Shown in pieces: positions 24,346 to 33,716 of a DNA stretch of 64,000 nucleotides. The stretch is taken from contig JAHHHV010000007.1 of NCBI GenBank assembly GCA_019359155.1, positions 1 through 64,000 on the forward strand. The letters run 5' to 3'. The stretch's first letter is position 1. The number at the start of each line of letters is the position of its first letter. The stretch is from Pegethrix bostrychoides GSE-TBD4-15B (GTDB lineage Bacteria > Cyanobacteriota > Cyanobacteriia > Elainellales > Elainellaceae). A program made the translations under genes and the position numbers. The notes under the pieces were generated by a model, which was given only the letters and a program-made list of their open reading frames with translations, was not told the origin of the DNA and searched no databases.

Positions 24346-25530
24346 CTACTGTTTGCGACAGAGACGAAAATAAAGCGACTGGCAGGTTTCTTTGATGGGA
24401 AACAGCAGATAGGTGATCGGGTTAATGGTAACGATAATATTGCGAAAATCGCGCTTTGCTAGAGCGACCGCCAGACTAGCTACCCAGTCTGGCGACATCA
24501 CCCCATAGGGATTGAGCGCGCTTTTGAAGGGGCCAAAGACTAGCTTGCGAATGATGCAGGGCGCATTGAGGCGGTGCAGCGTGATCAGGTCTCCCAGGGT
24601 GCGCTTAGAGAGTTCATAGAGCGGGCTGAAGGCTGGATTGACCTCTGCTTCAGATGTATTGACCCAGAGTTCTTTCAGCGCTTTATGCGAAGATTCAGTC
24701 ACGGTTTCAAAAAACAGCTCGGCGAGTTGCAGCGCTGAAAGTGCGTTGACCCTGTAGGCCGTTTGGATCGCTGCTGCTGAATAATCGCCGTACAGATTTA
24801 CCCCATGATTGATTACCAGAATATCGAGCGCCTGTAACTCAGCCCGCAAATCAGCCTCAGCTCCGGGCTGCCACTGCACTACCCTGACTTCAGGTAGGAA
24901 CTCAGCAGTGCTGGTGGTCAAGGCCACAGGCTTAGCGCCCTGCTTCAACAGCGCTTGGATCAACGCTTGCCCCATTGCGCCTGAAGCGCCCGTGATGCCG
25001 ACGACTTTGCCTTTCAGCGAGAGACTCGTACCCAGTATCCGATCGAGAATATTAAAGTGGCCACTGTAGTAGGCGTTTTTTTGATCGAAATGATGTCGCC
25101 AGTGATAGGTGCGATTGACCGTCCAGTGGGACGGCAGCTCTGTGAGATCTCCTTCCTCATGGGCGAAGTCGGTGAACAGCAGTTTCCCCTGCGAGCGAGC
25201 AAGGGCCGGAATTAAGAAACAGAGTGAGTAAAATGTTCCTAGCCAGATCCCCCAGATGCCGCTGAGGCTAGCCGCCAGCCCGGTCGCCATGATCATGACT
25301 GCTGATTCGGGCACGTCGTTGTAGAGCTGGGCCTGCCGATAGATCTCTGGGCTGGTAACGCTGAGGTCGGGGCGATAGGCTTTGTGGTGCAGCATGTGGA
25401 GTCGCTGCAAGGGTCGCCAGTAATGTCCTGCTAGGTGGTAGCAGTCTCGCACGAGTTCGGCAAAGACAATGGAGCCTAAGCCCAGGAAGCCCTGTATCCA
25501 GAGGGGGCTAGATAGCAGATGGAGATCCAT
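24346..25530 (-). CDS. bifunctional sterol desaturase-like/short-chain dehydrogenase
   Basis: This 394-residue fusion has an N-terminal sterol-desaturase/fatty-acid-hydroxylase region (1-168) with histidine clusters H32..H36, HMLHH (45-49) and HWRHH (143-147), plus membrane segments. It is followed directly by an SDR domain with TGASGAMG (180-187), VINHG, and a YELSK active site. This known cyanobacterial fusion is annotated by the two names; its substrate is unknown. One protein could hydroxylate a lipid or terpenoid and then oxidise the alcohol. It is transcribed convergently with the C26 gene, 78 bp away. Confidence 0.88.
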   Translation of the reverse strand: MDLHLLSSPLWIQGFLGLGSIVFAELVRDCYHLAGHYWRPLQRLHMLHHKAYRPDLSVTSPEIYRQAQLYNDVPESAVMIMATGLAASLSGIWGIWLGTFYSLCFLIPALARSQGKLLFTDFAHEEGDLTELPSHWTVNRTYHWRHHFDQKNAYYSGHFNILDRILGTSLSLKGKVVGITGASGAMGQALIQALLKQGAKPVALTTSTAEFLPEVRVVQWQPGAEADLRAELQALDILVINHGVNLYGDYSAAAIQTAYRVNALSALQLAELFFETVTESSHKALKELWVNTSEAEVNPAFSPLYELSKRTLGDLITLHRLNAPCIIRKLVFGPFKSALNPYGVMSPDWVASLAVALAKRDFRNIIVTINPITYLLFPIKETCQSLYFRLCRKQ

Positions 25531-25942
25531 GCGTTTCGCGTTTTTTCCAAATCACTGGTCGTTAGTCTAGCTTAATCAGGGCGGGCACAGGGCAGATATC
25601 CCTAGCGGTCTGGAGAAACCGCCCCGCTTTCGTTTTGGGAAGACACTCGACTGCAAATGTACCAAACTGGCAAATACACCAAGCTAGGCAAGCAGCCGTT
25701 TGCTCAAACAAAAGCTGAACTATTGTTCACAGCTTTATTCTCAAGCTAAATTTCTTCTGTTCTCTCTTATGTTTTCTGCCAATCTCCAGCGTCGAATCTT
25801 AGATTATCTCAGCTGCTCTGTATTGCTTCAGGAGTAGAATAGGCTAGGATAGCGGCGATAGACAGATCTTGGGCTTTACGACGGCCAGTTTGGATTGAGC
25901 AGGGCTGCATCAAACTTTGATCCTGCCTCCTTAAGCTTCATC
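25531..25942. other. 412-bp divergent intergenic region
   Basis: This region holds the upstream sequences of the desaturase/SDR fusion (minus) and the DUF4038 gene (plus). A small hairpin GCGGTCT..ACCGC lies near 25608-25622, and TAGGATAGCGGCG near 25843-25860 resembles TAGGATAGCG upstream of the dehydrogenase at 32183. I see no RNA gene or conserved small ORF. Confidence 0.4.
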
Positions 25943-27376
25943 ATGAATAGACTCCCGCTTCTCCGTCAGGTCTCTAGACGGAATTTCCTCCAGTTTTCGG
26001 CTACTGCCCTGTTAGCCAGCCTTGCCAAATCCTGCGCTCAAACCGTGCCGCATCCCAATCCCAGTCTAAGAATTGACTCCAGCCGCCGCTGGCTGACAAC
26101 CGCCGCCGGACAGCCTTTTTTCTATCTGGGCGATACTGCCTGGGAGCTGTTTCATCGCCTGAATCGCGCTGAAGCCGATCGCTACCTCCAAGATCGCGCC
26201 AGCAAAGGCTTTACCGTGATCCAGGCCGTGGTGCTAGCTGAGCTAGACGGGTTGGGGCAGCCGAATGCCGAGGGCAATCTACCGCTGGAGGGCCATGACC
26301 CAACCCGACCCAACGATGCTTACTTTCAGCATGTAGACTACATCGTTGAGCAAGCAGCAGCGCTGGGTCTCTATGTGGGGATGCTGCCGACCTGGGGCGA
26401 CAAGTGGCGCAAAGGCTGGGGAGTTGGGCCTGAGATCTTTACGCCCGAAAACGCCGAAACCTTCGGTGCCTATCTGGGGCAGCGCTATCAAAACCAGCCG
26501 ATTATCTGGATTTTAGGCGGCGACCGCAACCCTGAAACGGCAGCCCATTTTGCGATCATTCGAGCCATGGCCAAGGGCTTAAAGCAAGGCGATGGCGGGC
26601 GACATCTGCTCACCTATCATCCGGTGGGCGGCAGCAGCTCTGCGTTCTGGTTTCATCAAGATCGTTGGCTTGACTTCAATCTGTTTCAGTCTGGACACAG
26701 CGCCACTGATTTTCCCAACTACCAAATGACGCAGGCCAACTATCAGCTCAGACCAGCTAAACCCAATCTGGACGGCGAACCCCGCTACGAAGATCATCCG
26801 ATTAACTGGCAGCCTGAAGTCGGCAGATTTAATGCATTTGACGTTCGGCAGGCGGCCTACTGGTCGATGCTCTCTGGCGCTTGTGGCCATACCTATGGCA
26901 ACCATAATATTTGGCAGATGTGGCAGCCGGGACGCGGCCCAATTTCTGCGGCCAGTACCCCCTGGCAGGAGGCGCTGAACCATCCCGGCGCAGCGCAGAT
27001 GGGCTATATGAGACGGCTGTTTGAGTCGCGCCCCTATCAGCAGCTTGTCCCGGATCAGGGGTTGATTCTAGGGAATGCGGGTGAAGGCCCTGAAGCGATC
27101 CGCTCGGCAGTGGCTCAAGACGGCAGTTTTGCTCTGCTGTATACGCCAATGGGTAAAGCCGTGACGGTCGATTTGACGCGGCTCAGCAGTCAGCGAGCGA
27201 ACGCATTTTGGTACGATCCGCGTCAGGGCACCGCCCAACCCATCGGCCAATTTTCGGCTCAGCAGCGGTTTACTCCAGCCAGCAGCGGACGCGGTCAAGA
27301 CTGGCTGCTGGTGTTGGATGATCCGACAGGTCAGTTTTCAGCACCGGGCGCTCAGGTTTCGGCACCGGGCGCTTAG
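25943..27376 (+). CDS. DUF4038 glycoside hydrolase-like protein (Tat-exported)
   Basis: This 477-residue protein has a twin-arginine signal (SRRNFLQFSATALLASL). A DUF4038/apiosidase-like TIM-barrel follows, containing FYLGDTAWELFHRLNRAEADRYL, IWILGGDRNP, a tryptophan-rich HTYGNHNIWQMW, and a C-terminal small beta domain. Family members act on plant or algal polysaccharides, for example as GH140 apiosidases. The acid/base and nucleophile cannot be assigned from sequence alone. ATG 25943 fits the signal peptide; an in-frame TTG at 25895 is unlikely. The last 14 residues are a duplicated SAPGA-type unit created by a 21-bp tandem repeat. Confidence 0.85.
   Translation: MNRLPLLRQVSRRNFLQFSATALLASLAKSCAQTVPHPNPSLRIDSSRRWLTTAAGQPFFYLGDTAWELFHRLNRAEADRYLQDRASKGFTVIQAVVLAELDGLGQPNAEGNLPLEGHDPTRPNDAYFQHVDYIVEQAAALGLYVGMLPTWGDKWRKGWGVGPEIFTPENAETFGAYLGQRYQNQPIIWILGGDRNPETAAHFAIIRAMAKGLKQGDGGRHLLTYHPVGGSSSAFWFHQDRWLDFNLFQSGHSATDFPNYQMTQANYQLRPAKPNLDGEPRYEDHPINWQPEVGRFNAFDVRQAAYWSMLSGACGHTYGNHNIWQMWQPGRGPISAASTPWQEALNHPGAAQMGYMRRLFESRPYQQLVPDQGLILGNAGEGPEAIRSAVAQDGSFALLYTPMGKAVTVDLTRLSSQRANAFWYDPRQGTAQPIGQFSAQQRFTPASSGRGQDWLLVLDDPTGQFSAPGAQVSAPGA
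27332..27373. repeat. 21-bp tandem duplication at 3' end of DUF4038 gene
   Basis: Two 21-bp copies differing at two positions (core GCACCGGGCGCT) extend the C-terminus in frame by seven residues, immediately before the stop codon. Confidence 0.75.
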
Positions 27377-27550
27377 CCAGCCGCCTCAGCTAGACGCTCC
27401 GCCAGCACTCTGAGTTTGGTTTGACTAGGACTTGCAGTATACTTTCACCAGATAACTGGAGCGGCAGGCCATCTGCGTGAGCAAGTTACGCGAGATGCCA
27501 CCCCGTGCTGCCCAGCCTGAGTCGAGACGGCCTGCAATCATAAAAAGTCA

Positions 27551-30500
27551 ATGACTGAAATCTGGAAGCTTTGGGGCGATCTGACTGGGGCGATTGCGCT
27601 GAATCCGGAGAGCATTCGGCAGGTTGTCGTAGCGCCGACTAGTCTCTCAACGGCGCTGCTGATTGTGCTCTTGGCAGGACTGTCGCTAGCAGTGGGCCAG
27701 GTTGTGATTCTGTTTGTCAATCAAGTCAAGCCGGCTCGCTTTATCTTTAGCTTGCTGCTCAACGCCGTTCTTTTCACCTGCGGCTTTCTATTTTTGGTTT
27801 CCAGCACTTGGCTGATCTGCCAAATTCCCGGCTCAGTCCGGCTGTCGTTTTCGACGCTGGTCAAGCTGCTGGGACTCAGCTATGCGCCGCTGCTCTTCGG
27901 TTTTTTGGGAGCTTTGCCTTACCTGGGCGTACCGCTGCTGAATCTGCTGTCCATCTGGCGGCTGCTGGCTGCGGTTGTTGGGTTTGGGGCAGTCGCCGAC
28001 ATTAGCGTCACCGCTGCATCCGGCTATTTGATGGTGGGCTGGCTGGTGCTTCAGCTGCTGGAAAACACGATTGGTCAACCGATTGCCAGCTTGGGGAAAG
28101 CTCTAGCCGAGCGGGTGGCGGGGGTGGAACTGGCTGATCATCGCTCGGAGCTGGCTGAGCGGGTCAAGGCAGAGATGGGAGTGACTTCACCGCTGACCTC
28201 TTCTACGCCGCCAGCCTCGCCGCTTGCTCCCCCGCGTTCTGCCCCTCGACCATCTGCCCAAGCCTCTGCCAGAAGCGTCCGGCGGCAGCAGATTCAGCTC
28301 TTGGTTAGGCTGCTGGGAATGCTGGTGCTGTTTGTGACCATTGCGCTGCTGCTGCGGCCAGTGCGAGCTAACCTGTTTGCCTGGAGTGAAAGCCTCCCCA
28401 GACCGTTTGGCTTAGTATTAAGCCTGGTTTGGCTAGCGATCTTGGCGCTGGTTTTTGCTGGCATTTTGGCTCCGCTCGAAACGATGGGCTGGTGGGCAGG
28501 TTGGTATGGCGATGGCGTGAACACCAGCAGCTTAGACGTGACGCAGCCGGATACTAGACCTGATGCCCCGCGTCGCTACGCGATCTATCTAGATGGAATT
28601 GGGCAGTCTGGCGCCACCTACACCCCCGATGTCGAAACCTTTCTGGAGACGCTGCGGCCTCGCTTGCCTGCCGATACAGAGCTGGTGCGGGGGCTGATGA
28701 TGTATTCGGTGCTCAATCAGCCGCTCGACCAGGATCGTCCCCTGTCGTTTCTGTGGCGACTGGCAGAACGCAAGCGCCTGCGGAATCCGACTGCCTTTCT
28801 CAGCATTCTGCTCAACCTGCGAAACGTGCTGATTGTGGCGGTTTCAGCTGACCAGCGCTATGGCCCCATCTACAATCGCGGCATTGCTCAGGTGCTCTAC
28901 AACGGCCTGCTAGAGCGCGGCTATCGACCCGGATCGGGCAAGCCGATTACCCTGATTGGCTACAGCGGCGGTGCCAATATGTCGGTGGCGGCAGCGCCTT
29001 ATTTGAAGCAGGCGTTAGGAGCGCCGATTGAGGTGATTTCGCTGGGCGGTGTGATCAGCGCCAACAGCAACTTCCTGAAGCTGGGACATCTCTACCATCT
29101 AGTTGGCGAAAAAGATGGCGTGGAGCGGATCGGCCCCGTGATGTTTCCGGGGCGCTGGAAATTATTTTTCCTCTCTTACTGGAACCGGGCGCAACGGCGC
29201 GGCATAATTTCGCTGCACTCGATGGGAGCCGTCGGGCATCAGGTGCCGGGGGGCTATCTGGATCCGGATGCCCAGCTGCCCGATGGCCGCAGTCACCTTC
29301 AGCAGACAGTTGACGTGCTCCTGGAAATCCTCAACGGCAAGCTGCTAGAGGCCAAGACGATCATCCCCCGTCAGCTCAGCAACTATAGCCTCTACCAGCA
29401 GGCGGCGTTTAACCATCCCGATTACTATCCGCTCAGCCAGTCTGTCGATCCGGTGCTTTATCGGCCAATTGGCAGCTGGATGGGGCGCTTAATTCTGCCC
29501 GATCGCCAGGAACGCGCTCGGCTGGACGGCGTTTGGCTAGAGGTGCATCATGCCCCAGATCCTTACAGCCATTTGGTTGGACAGCGGCTGCGGCTGCACT
29601 GGCTGAAGTCGCCCAGCATTCAGCAGCATCTCAATGCCGTCACCCGCGACGTTCACTTTAGCGCTGAAGCAGAATATACGAGTCGCTACGGCGGGCTGAT
29701 CCATCCAGAGCGAATCAACCACTGGCGGCAGGTCGATCCCCTCGAATCGCTAGCTGGCTCGCATCCCACAGACGATCTGATTGTGATGCTGGAAGGTGAG
29801 GTGAAGGTGGATGAACTGGTGAGTGAACGGCTCGAAGTCAGCCTCGGCATCGTCAGTCAGCCCGTGCTGATTACCGGACGCTACTATGGTCTGGTGCGGT
29901 TTGTGCAGCCTCTAGAGTCCGATCAGTTTCGGGTAGTGCATTTCAACGCGGTTTCGCGGCAGTTTGACGGCGCCTCAGAAGTGCTGCGGCTGCCCCCGGT
30001 GATTTTGTCTCAGTCTGGCAGCTTTCCCTCCACCAGCAGCGACCTAGAAAAATCGGCGCAAAACGAGACGGGCTGGTACATCTATGGCGCTAAAGATGCC
30101 CAGGGGCAGTTTGTTGTGCAGTCGCTGGGGCCACGTTCGCTGTTCCGCCTCTGTCCCGATCAGGTGAGGTTTGGCGCTAAGGCGGGCTACGACTATATTC
30201 GCAGGCAGTCCTGGGCTGATCCGGTGGCGCATAAAGGCCAAGTTTCGTCAGTGCTCTGCGCGCCGGAGCGTCCGGAGTGGAACGAGAGCCTGCGGGCGGC
30301 AGTGGAAGACTGGCAGGTGGGCGATCGGGCGCTGGTGCTGCATACCTACGGCGGCATTGGGGGGCGCAACCAGGAGCCTGCTGCCGCTACGCCGATCTTT
30401 TTTGGCCATTTTGCCTATGGACTCGCTCGCGTCGTGCATGAGCCGCTGGCTGATGAGCGCCGCTTTGACTTGCAGTATTACCAGGTCTATACGCATAATA

Positions 30501-31159
30501 CCGACGGGCTGGTGGCCGGAACACTGCACTGGTCGCGCTATTTGGGCGATCGGCAGTTTGGCTGGCTGGGCAGTCGTCCCACCTGCGATCTGCTGATCAA
30601 GCTGGATGCCTTTACGGGCAGCTATGACCTCCAAAATCGCCAGATTTCGCCCCTGAATACGATGATTGCTCAGCTTCAGGTGATGACCGCTCGCTACCGG
30701 ATTGGCGACGGTACGGGCGGCACCTATGTTGGGCCTGCCAACAACTGCGCTCAGGATTCTAATCAGGCGCTGTTTGCCAGCATTCGGGTGATTGAGCAGA
30801 TTGTGCAGCAAGATCCAGCGATCCGCGCGGCAATAGAATCTAAGTCTCCCGAACAGGCGCAGCGTCTCGACCATCTGATTGCGCTGCGTCGGGAGCTAGA
30901 GCGGGCGCTTCAGCCGTTAGGAGGTCCGCGTTCGGACTGGGAAGAAAACGAGCTGAACTTGGGCAGCACGCTAGAGGACAATCCGCTGCAAAATCTCTGG
31001 ACGGGTTTGGGAAGCTGGCGTACTATGCTGCCACGACTGGCCAGCGACACGGTTGCGCGGATTTTCCTGCGAGAAGGTGCGGCAATCTGGGTGCTGCGGA
31101 CGAGTCAGGTGGGGGGCTACGACCCGGATATTGAGCCGATTGCCCCAACGAGATTCTGA
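27551..31159 (+). CDS. large membrane protein: Yip1-like TM, alpha/beta hydrolase, C-terminal H..C domain
   Basis: This 1202-residue multidomain protein has an N-terminal membrane region of about six segments (residues 30-190) resembling Yip1/CAAX-type cyanobacterial proteins. A Pro/Ala-rich linker follows (210-245), then two more membrane segments (260-320). A serine-hydrolase fold with GYSGGAN (nucleophile Ser near 476) comes next, and a long C-terminal half without a named family. The last part holds GHFAYG near residue 951 and NNCAQDSNQ near 1066. This His-before-Cys order is that of permuted papain-like (LRAT/NlpC) proteins, but the match is weak. No neighbour defines its substrate. Only the hydrolase and membrane domains are reasonably sure. 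Confidence 0.7.
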   Translation: MTEIWKLWGDLTGAIALNPESIRQVVVAPTSLSTALLIVLLAGLSLAVGQVVILFVNQVKPARFIFSLLLNAVLFTCGFLFLVSSTWLICQIPGSVRLSFSTLVKLLGLSYAPLLFGFLGALPYLGVPLLNLLSIWRLLAAVVGFGAVADISVTAASGYLMVGWLVLQLLENTIGQPIASLGKALAERVAGVELADHRSELAERVKAEMGVTSPLTSSTPPASPLAPPRSAPRPSAQASARSVRRQQIQLLVRLLGMLVLFVTIALLLRPVRANLFAWSESLPRPFGLVLSLVWLAILALVFAGILAPLETMGWWAGWYGDGVNTSSLDVTQPDTRPDAPRRYAIYLDGIGQSGATYTPDVETFLETLRPRLPADTELVRGLMMYSVLNQPLDQDRPLSFLWRLAERKRLRNPTAFLSILLNLRNVLIVAVSADQRYGPIYNRGIAQVLYNGLLERGYRPGSGKPITLIGYSGGANMSVAAAPYLKQALGAPIEVISLGGVISANSNFLKLGHLYHLVGEKDGVERIGPVMFPGRWKLFFLSYWNRAQRRGIISLHSMGAVGHQVPGGYLDPDAQLPDGRSHLQQTVDVLLEILNGKLLEAKTIIPRQLSNYSLYQQAAFNHPDYYPLSQSVDPVLYRPIGSWMGRLILPDRQERARLDGVWLEVHHAPDPYSHLVGQRLRLHWLKSPSIQQHLNAVTRDVHFSAEAEYTSRYGGLIHPERINHWRQVDPLESLAGSHPTDDLIVMLEGEVKVDELVSERLEVSLGIVSQPVLITGRYYGLVRFVQPLESDQFRVVHFNAVSRQFDGASEVLRLPPVILSQSGSFPSTSSDLEKSAQNETGWYIYGAKDAQGQFVVQSLGPRSLFRLCPDQVRFGAKAGYDYIRRQSWADPVAHKGQVSSVLCAPERPEWNESLRAAVEDWQVGDRALVLHTYGGIGGRNQEPAAATPIFFGHFAYGLARVVHEPLADERRFDLQYYQVYTHNTDGLVAGTLHWSRYLGDRQFGWLGSRPTCDLLIKLDAFTGSYDLQNRQISPLNTMIAQLQVMTARYRIGDGTGGTYVGPANNCAQDSNQALFASIRVIEQIVQQDPAIRAAIESKSPEQAQRLDHLIALRRELERALQPLGGPRSDWEENELNLGSTLEDNPLQNLWTGLGSWRTMLPRLASDTVARIFLREGAAIWVLRTSQVGGYDPDIEPIAPTRF

Positions 31160-31199
31160 GCTAGTACATTAGCTAGCATATACTCTGTACTTACCCGGC

Positions 31200-31814
31200 T
31201 TACGGTTCAACGACCACAGATGTCCCCATCTTGACAGTTTGATACAGTTCGCGCACATCTTCGTTGTACATCCGCACGCAGCCATGCGAAGCCGCCCGCC
31301 CCACAGACTCGCGGGTTGGCGTACCGTGAAAGCCAATGTAGCTGCGGCCATTCGTCCAAAAGCCAATCCAGCGTTCGCCCAGCGGGTTTTCTGGTCCAGC
31401 AGGCATCACCTCGCCCGTAAAGGGATGAACCCAGGTGGGATGCTCCTGCATGTCGATCACCTGCCAGCTCCCCATCGGCGTTTCCCAGCCTGCTCTGCCG
31501 ACGGCAACCGGATAGCTGGACACCTGTTCACTGCCACGATAGACATAGACGCGGCGTTCGCTGCGCTTGAGCACCAGTCGAACTGTAGCGGTTGGCTCTG
31601 GCAACGTGGGCTTGAGCGGCGGCAGATCCGGCACGCCAAACACAGGGATCGGGATGGCTTGACTGGCTATCTGAACGGGTGAACGATCGGGTGAGCGACC
31701 GGGTATGCTGCTGGCCAAAACCGGGAATTGCGTCCAGCTCAACAGCGCTGAACTCACACAAATTTGCGATCCTAAGCGTTTTGCTAGGCGCTTTGAAAAT
31801 AAACCCAGCTTCAT
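31200..31814 (-). CDS. L,D-transpeptidase (YkuD)
   Basis: This 204-residue exported protein has a signal-like N-terminus, a Pro/Ser-rich linker (37-75) and a YkuD catalytic domain (76-204). The active site is H163-G-T..SHGC179-V-R, with H163, H177 and C179 all in place. It forms 3-3 crosslinks in peptidoglycan or attaches proteins in the periplasm. It is short, has no peptidoglycan-binding domain, and converges with the large membrane-protein gene. Confidence 0.92.
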   Translation of the reverse strand: MKLGLFSKRLAKRLGSQICVSSALLSWTQFPVLASSIPGRSPDRSPVQIASQAIPIPVFGVPDLPPLKPTLPEPTATVRLVLKRSERRVYVYRGSEQVSSYPVAVGRAGWETPMGSWQVIDMQEHPTWVHPFTGEVMPAGPENPLGERWIGFWTNGRSYIGFHGTPTRESVGRAASHGCVRMYNEDVRELYQTVKMGTSVVVEP

Positions 31815-32182
31815 TCAGACAGCCTCCAATCCGACCAAAACTCTTCCACGCGCTCATTATAAAACGATAGTTCTGAGCCTGACACAACTCGCTCTAGCTG
31901 AGAGTTCGCCAATTCAGCGACCCTTTCATCTTGATTCCAAAAACGGGCGTTAGCCTTCTCTCTATGGGCTGATAACGAGAAGTCGGCTATTCTTGACCTG
32001 GGTGAGATGGAACTCAGCTGTATTCTTCAGATACAGTATTCTGCATTCTGCTGCTGTTGCTGTTGCTGTCGCAAAATTAGGCTGAATCAGACGGTTTTGA
32101 TCTGGAATTCTGGACTAGGATAGCGCTGGTGACGATGGGGTGACTAGCGGCACTGGAGCAGGGCAAAACTGGGGCAGAGCGA
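31815..32182. other. 368-bp divergent intergenic region
   Basis: The region contains the upstream sequences of the L,D-transpeptidase and the dehydrogenase. GACTAGGATAGCG near 32113-32125 is a possible -10 region for the dehydrogenase. CTGCTGTTGCTGTTGCTG-like trinucleotide runs lie near 32051-32068. No gene is recognised. Confidence 0.4.
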
Positions 32183-33235
32183 ATGGACGTAGCAATTATT
32201 GGCGCAAGCGGCGACTGTGGGCGCGAGATTGTAACGCAGCTTTTGGTGGCACGAACGCTGGCTCCAACGGAACGGCTACAGCTCGTGGGGCGATCGGGCG
32301 GCAGGAGCGCTCAAATTCTGGTGGGGCTGTGCAGCGACCTGCGGGATGCCTATGCCGAGATGGCTCCTGAGCTAGATGTGGCACTCGACCCGGCAGAAAT
32401 CGTGGCGGACGTGATTGTGATGACCGCCGGAGCCACCATCAGCGAACAGATGAGTACGAGGGCTGAGCTGGCACAGGCCAACCTGCCGCTGTTTCAGCGC
32501 TATGCCGAGGCGATTGCTCGGTACGGGCAAGGCCATGAGATCGTGGTGATTGTGACCAATCCGGTCGAGCTAGCTGTCGAGGTATTCAGTCGGGCTTTGG
32601 GTCGGCAGCGGGTCATCGGAATTGGAGCCTATTCTGACTCGCTGCGGTTCCGGCGCGAGATCGCTGCCGATTTGGGCGTGCGGCGGCAGCTGGTCAAGGG
32701 ATTTGTGGTGGGCGAACATGGTGATAACATGGTGCCGCTTTGGAGTACGGTGCGGGTACAGGGCATGGATACCGAAGAGCTGCTGACGCTGTTGACCCGA
32801 CTCAGGCAGCAGGGTCAGATCAGCGAATTTCCAGCGCGGCTGTCGCAGGCCAAGCAGTCGGTGTTTGAGTGCCTCCAGCAGAGCGTTGCTGCGGCTTACC
32901 GGGCGGTTGATCAGCTACCTGCCGATCTGCGAGTGGTGCTGCGCCCCTACGTGACGCATCTCTCTGGAGCCAAAACGGTCGCTGCCACCGCTAACGTCAC
33001 GGTCGATCTGGTGCGGTCGCTGCTGGATGGCCGGGAAATCGTGATTTCGGGACAGGTGCAGCTCAAGGGCGAATTTTACGATATTCACACGCCGCTGGGT
33101 GTGCCGATTGTGGTCACGCCGTTTGGCTGGACGCAGGTGGTGCCTTTGCAGCTTTGGGAAGAAGAGGCTTGCCTGCTCCAGCAGATGGCGGCCTCCATGT
33201 CGCGACGACTAGAGGAGGATTTGCAGCATGGCTGA
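32183..33235 (+). CDS. lactate/malate dehydrogenase family protein
   Basis: This 350-residue NAD-dependent dehydrogenase has a Rossmann start MDVAIIGASGDCG (1-13), the nicotinamide-side motif VTNPVE (124-129), and the catalytic GEHGDNMVPLWS with H179. The arginine region EQMSTR (88-93) fits a substrate-binding loop. The protein is longer than typical LDH/MDH (about 310) at the C-terminus. Substrate specificity (lactate, malate or another 2-hydroxy acid) is not decided by visible residues. Its last eight bases overlap the ACT-domain gene, so the two are translationally coupled. Confidence 0.88.
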   Translation: MDVAIIGASGDCGREIVTQLLVARTLAPTERLQLVGRSGGRSAQILVGLCSDLRDAYAEMAPELDVALDPAEIVADVIVMTAGATISEQMSTRAELAQANLPLFQRYAEAIARYGQGHEIVVIVTNPVELAVEVFSRALGRQRVIGIGAYSDSLRFRREIAADLGVRRQLVKGFVVGEHGDNMVPLWSTVRVQGMDTEELLTLLTRLRQQGQISEFPARLSQAKQSVFECLQQSVAAAYRAVDQLPADLRVVLRPYVTHLSGAKTVAATANVTVDLVRSLLDGREIVISGQVQLKGEFYDIHTPLGVPIVVTPFGWTQVVPLQLWEEEACLLQQMAASMSRRLEEDLQHG

Positions 33236-33689
33236 GCAGCGCTGGGTGTTTGTCGTCAGATGTCTAGATCAGTCTGGGGTGCTGAGCGCGGTGGCTTCGG
33301 TCTTTGCGAATCGAGGGGTGTCGCTAGAGGCGATTTTGGGCAGCGGCATTGCCGCAACGCGAGCTGAAGATGGCCGTCTGATTCTGAGCTTTCGCGCCAC
33401 CGAGCGTAAAAAAGATATGCTGCGTCGCGTCCTGGAGCGACTCTCGGCAATTCTGCAAGTCGCCGCCTACCGCCACGACGATCCGCAGCTGCGCGCCATT
33501 GCCGTCGTGAAGCTACTGCACCCAGAGCAGGCCGACCTCAGCGCGGTGCTGGCCGAAACAATTTCCCAGACTGCCGAAGCCCAGACGCTGCTCCTCACTG
33601 GCTCCACAGTTGCAATCGAAACCGTCGTGCAGCAGCTGCGTCAGCAAGAGCTGCTGCTGGATTTGGTGATGACTGCCGTGACGGTTTGA
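33228..33689 (+). CDS. ACT-domain protein
   Basis: This 153-residue protein contains an N-terminal ACT domain (VFVVRCLDQSGVLSAVASVFANRGVSLEAIL), and the second half (VVKLLHPEQADLSAVLAETI) looks like a diverged second ACT domain. ACT domains bind amino acids or other small ligands and regulate metabolic enzymes. It starts inside the last codons of the dehydrogenase gene (8-bp overlap), which suggests a regulatory subunit of that enzyme. No catalytic domain is present. Confidence 0.85.
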   Translation: MAEQRWVFVVRCLDQSGVLSAVASVFANRGVSLEAILGSGIAATRAEDGRLILSFRATERKKDMLRRVLERLSAILQVAAYRHDDPQLRAIAVVKLLHPEQADLSAVLAETISQTAEAQTLLLTGSTVAIETVVQQLRQQELLLDLVMTAVTV

Positions 33690-33716
33690 ATCAGCTTAAA
33701 TTTGCATTAAACGAAA

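Noticed and set aside
30248-30874. 208-codon minus-strand frame
   Set aside because: It lies wholly antisense to the 1202-residue membrane protein gene, with no domain and no ribosome site.
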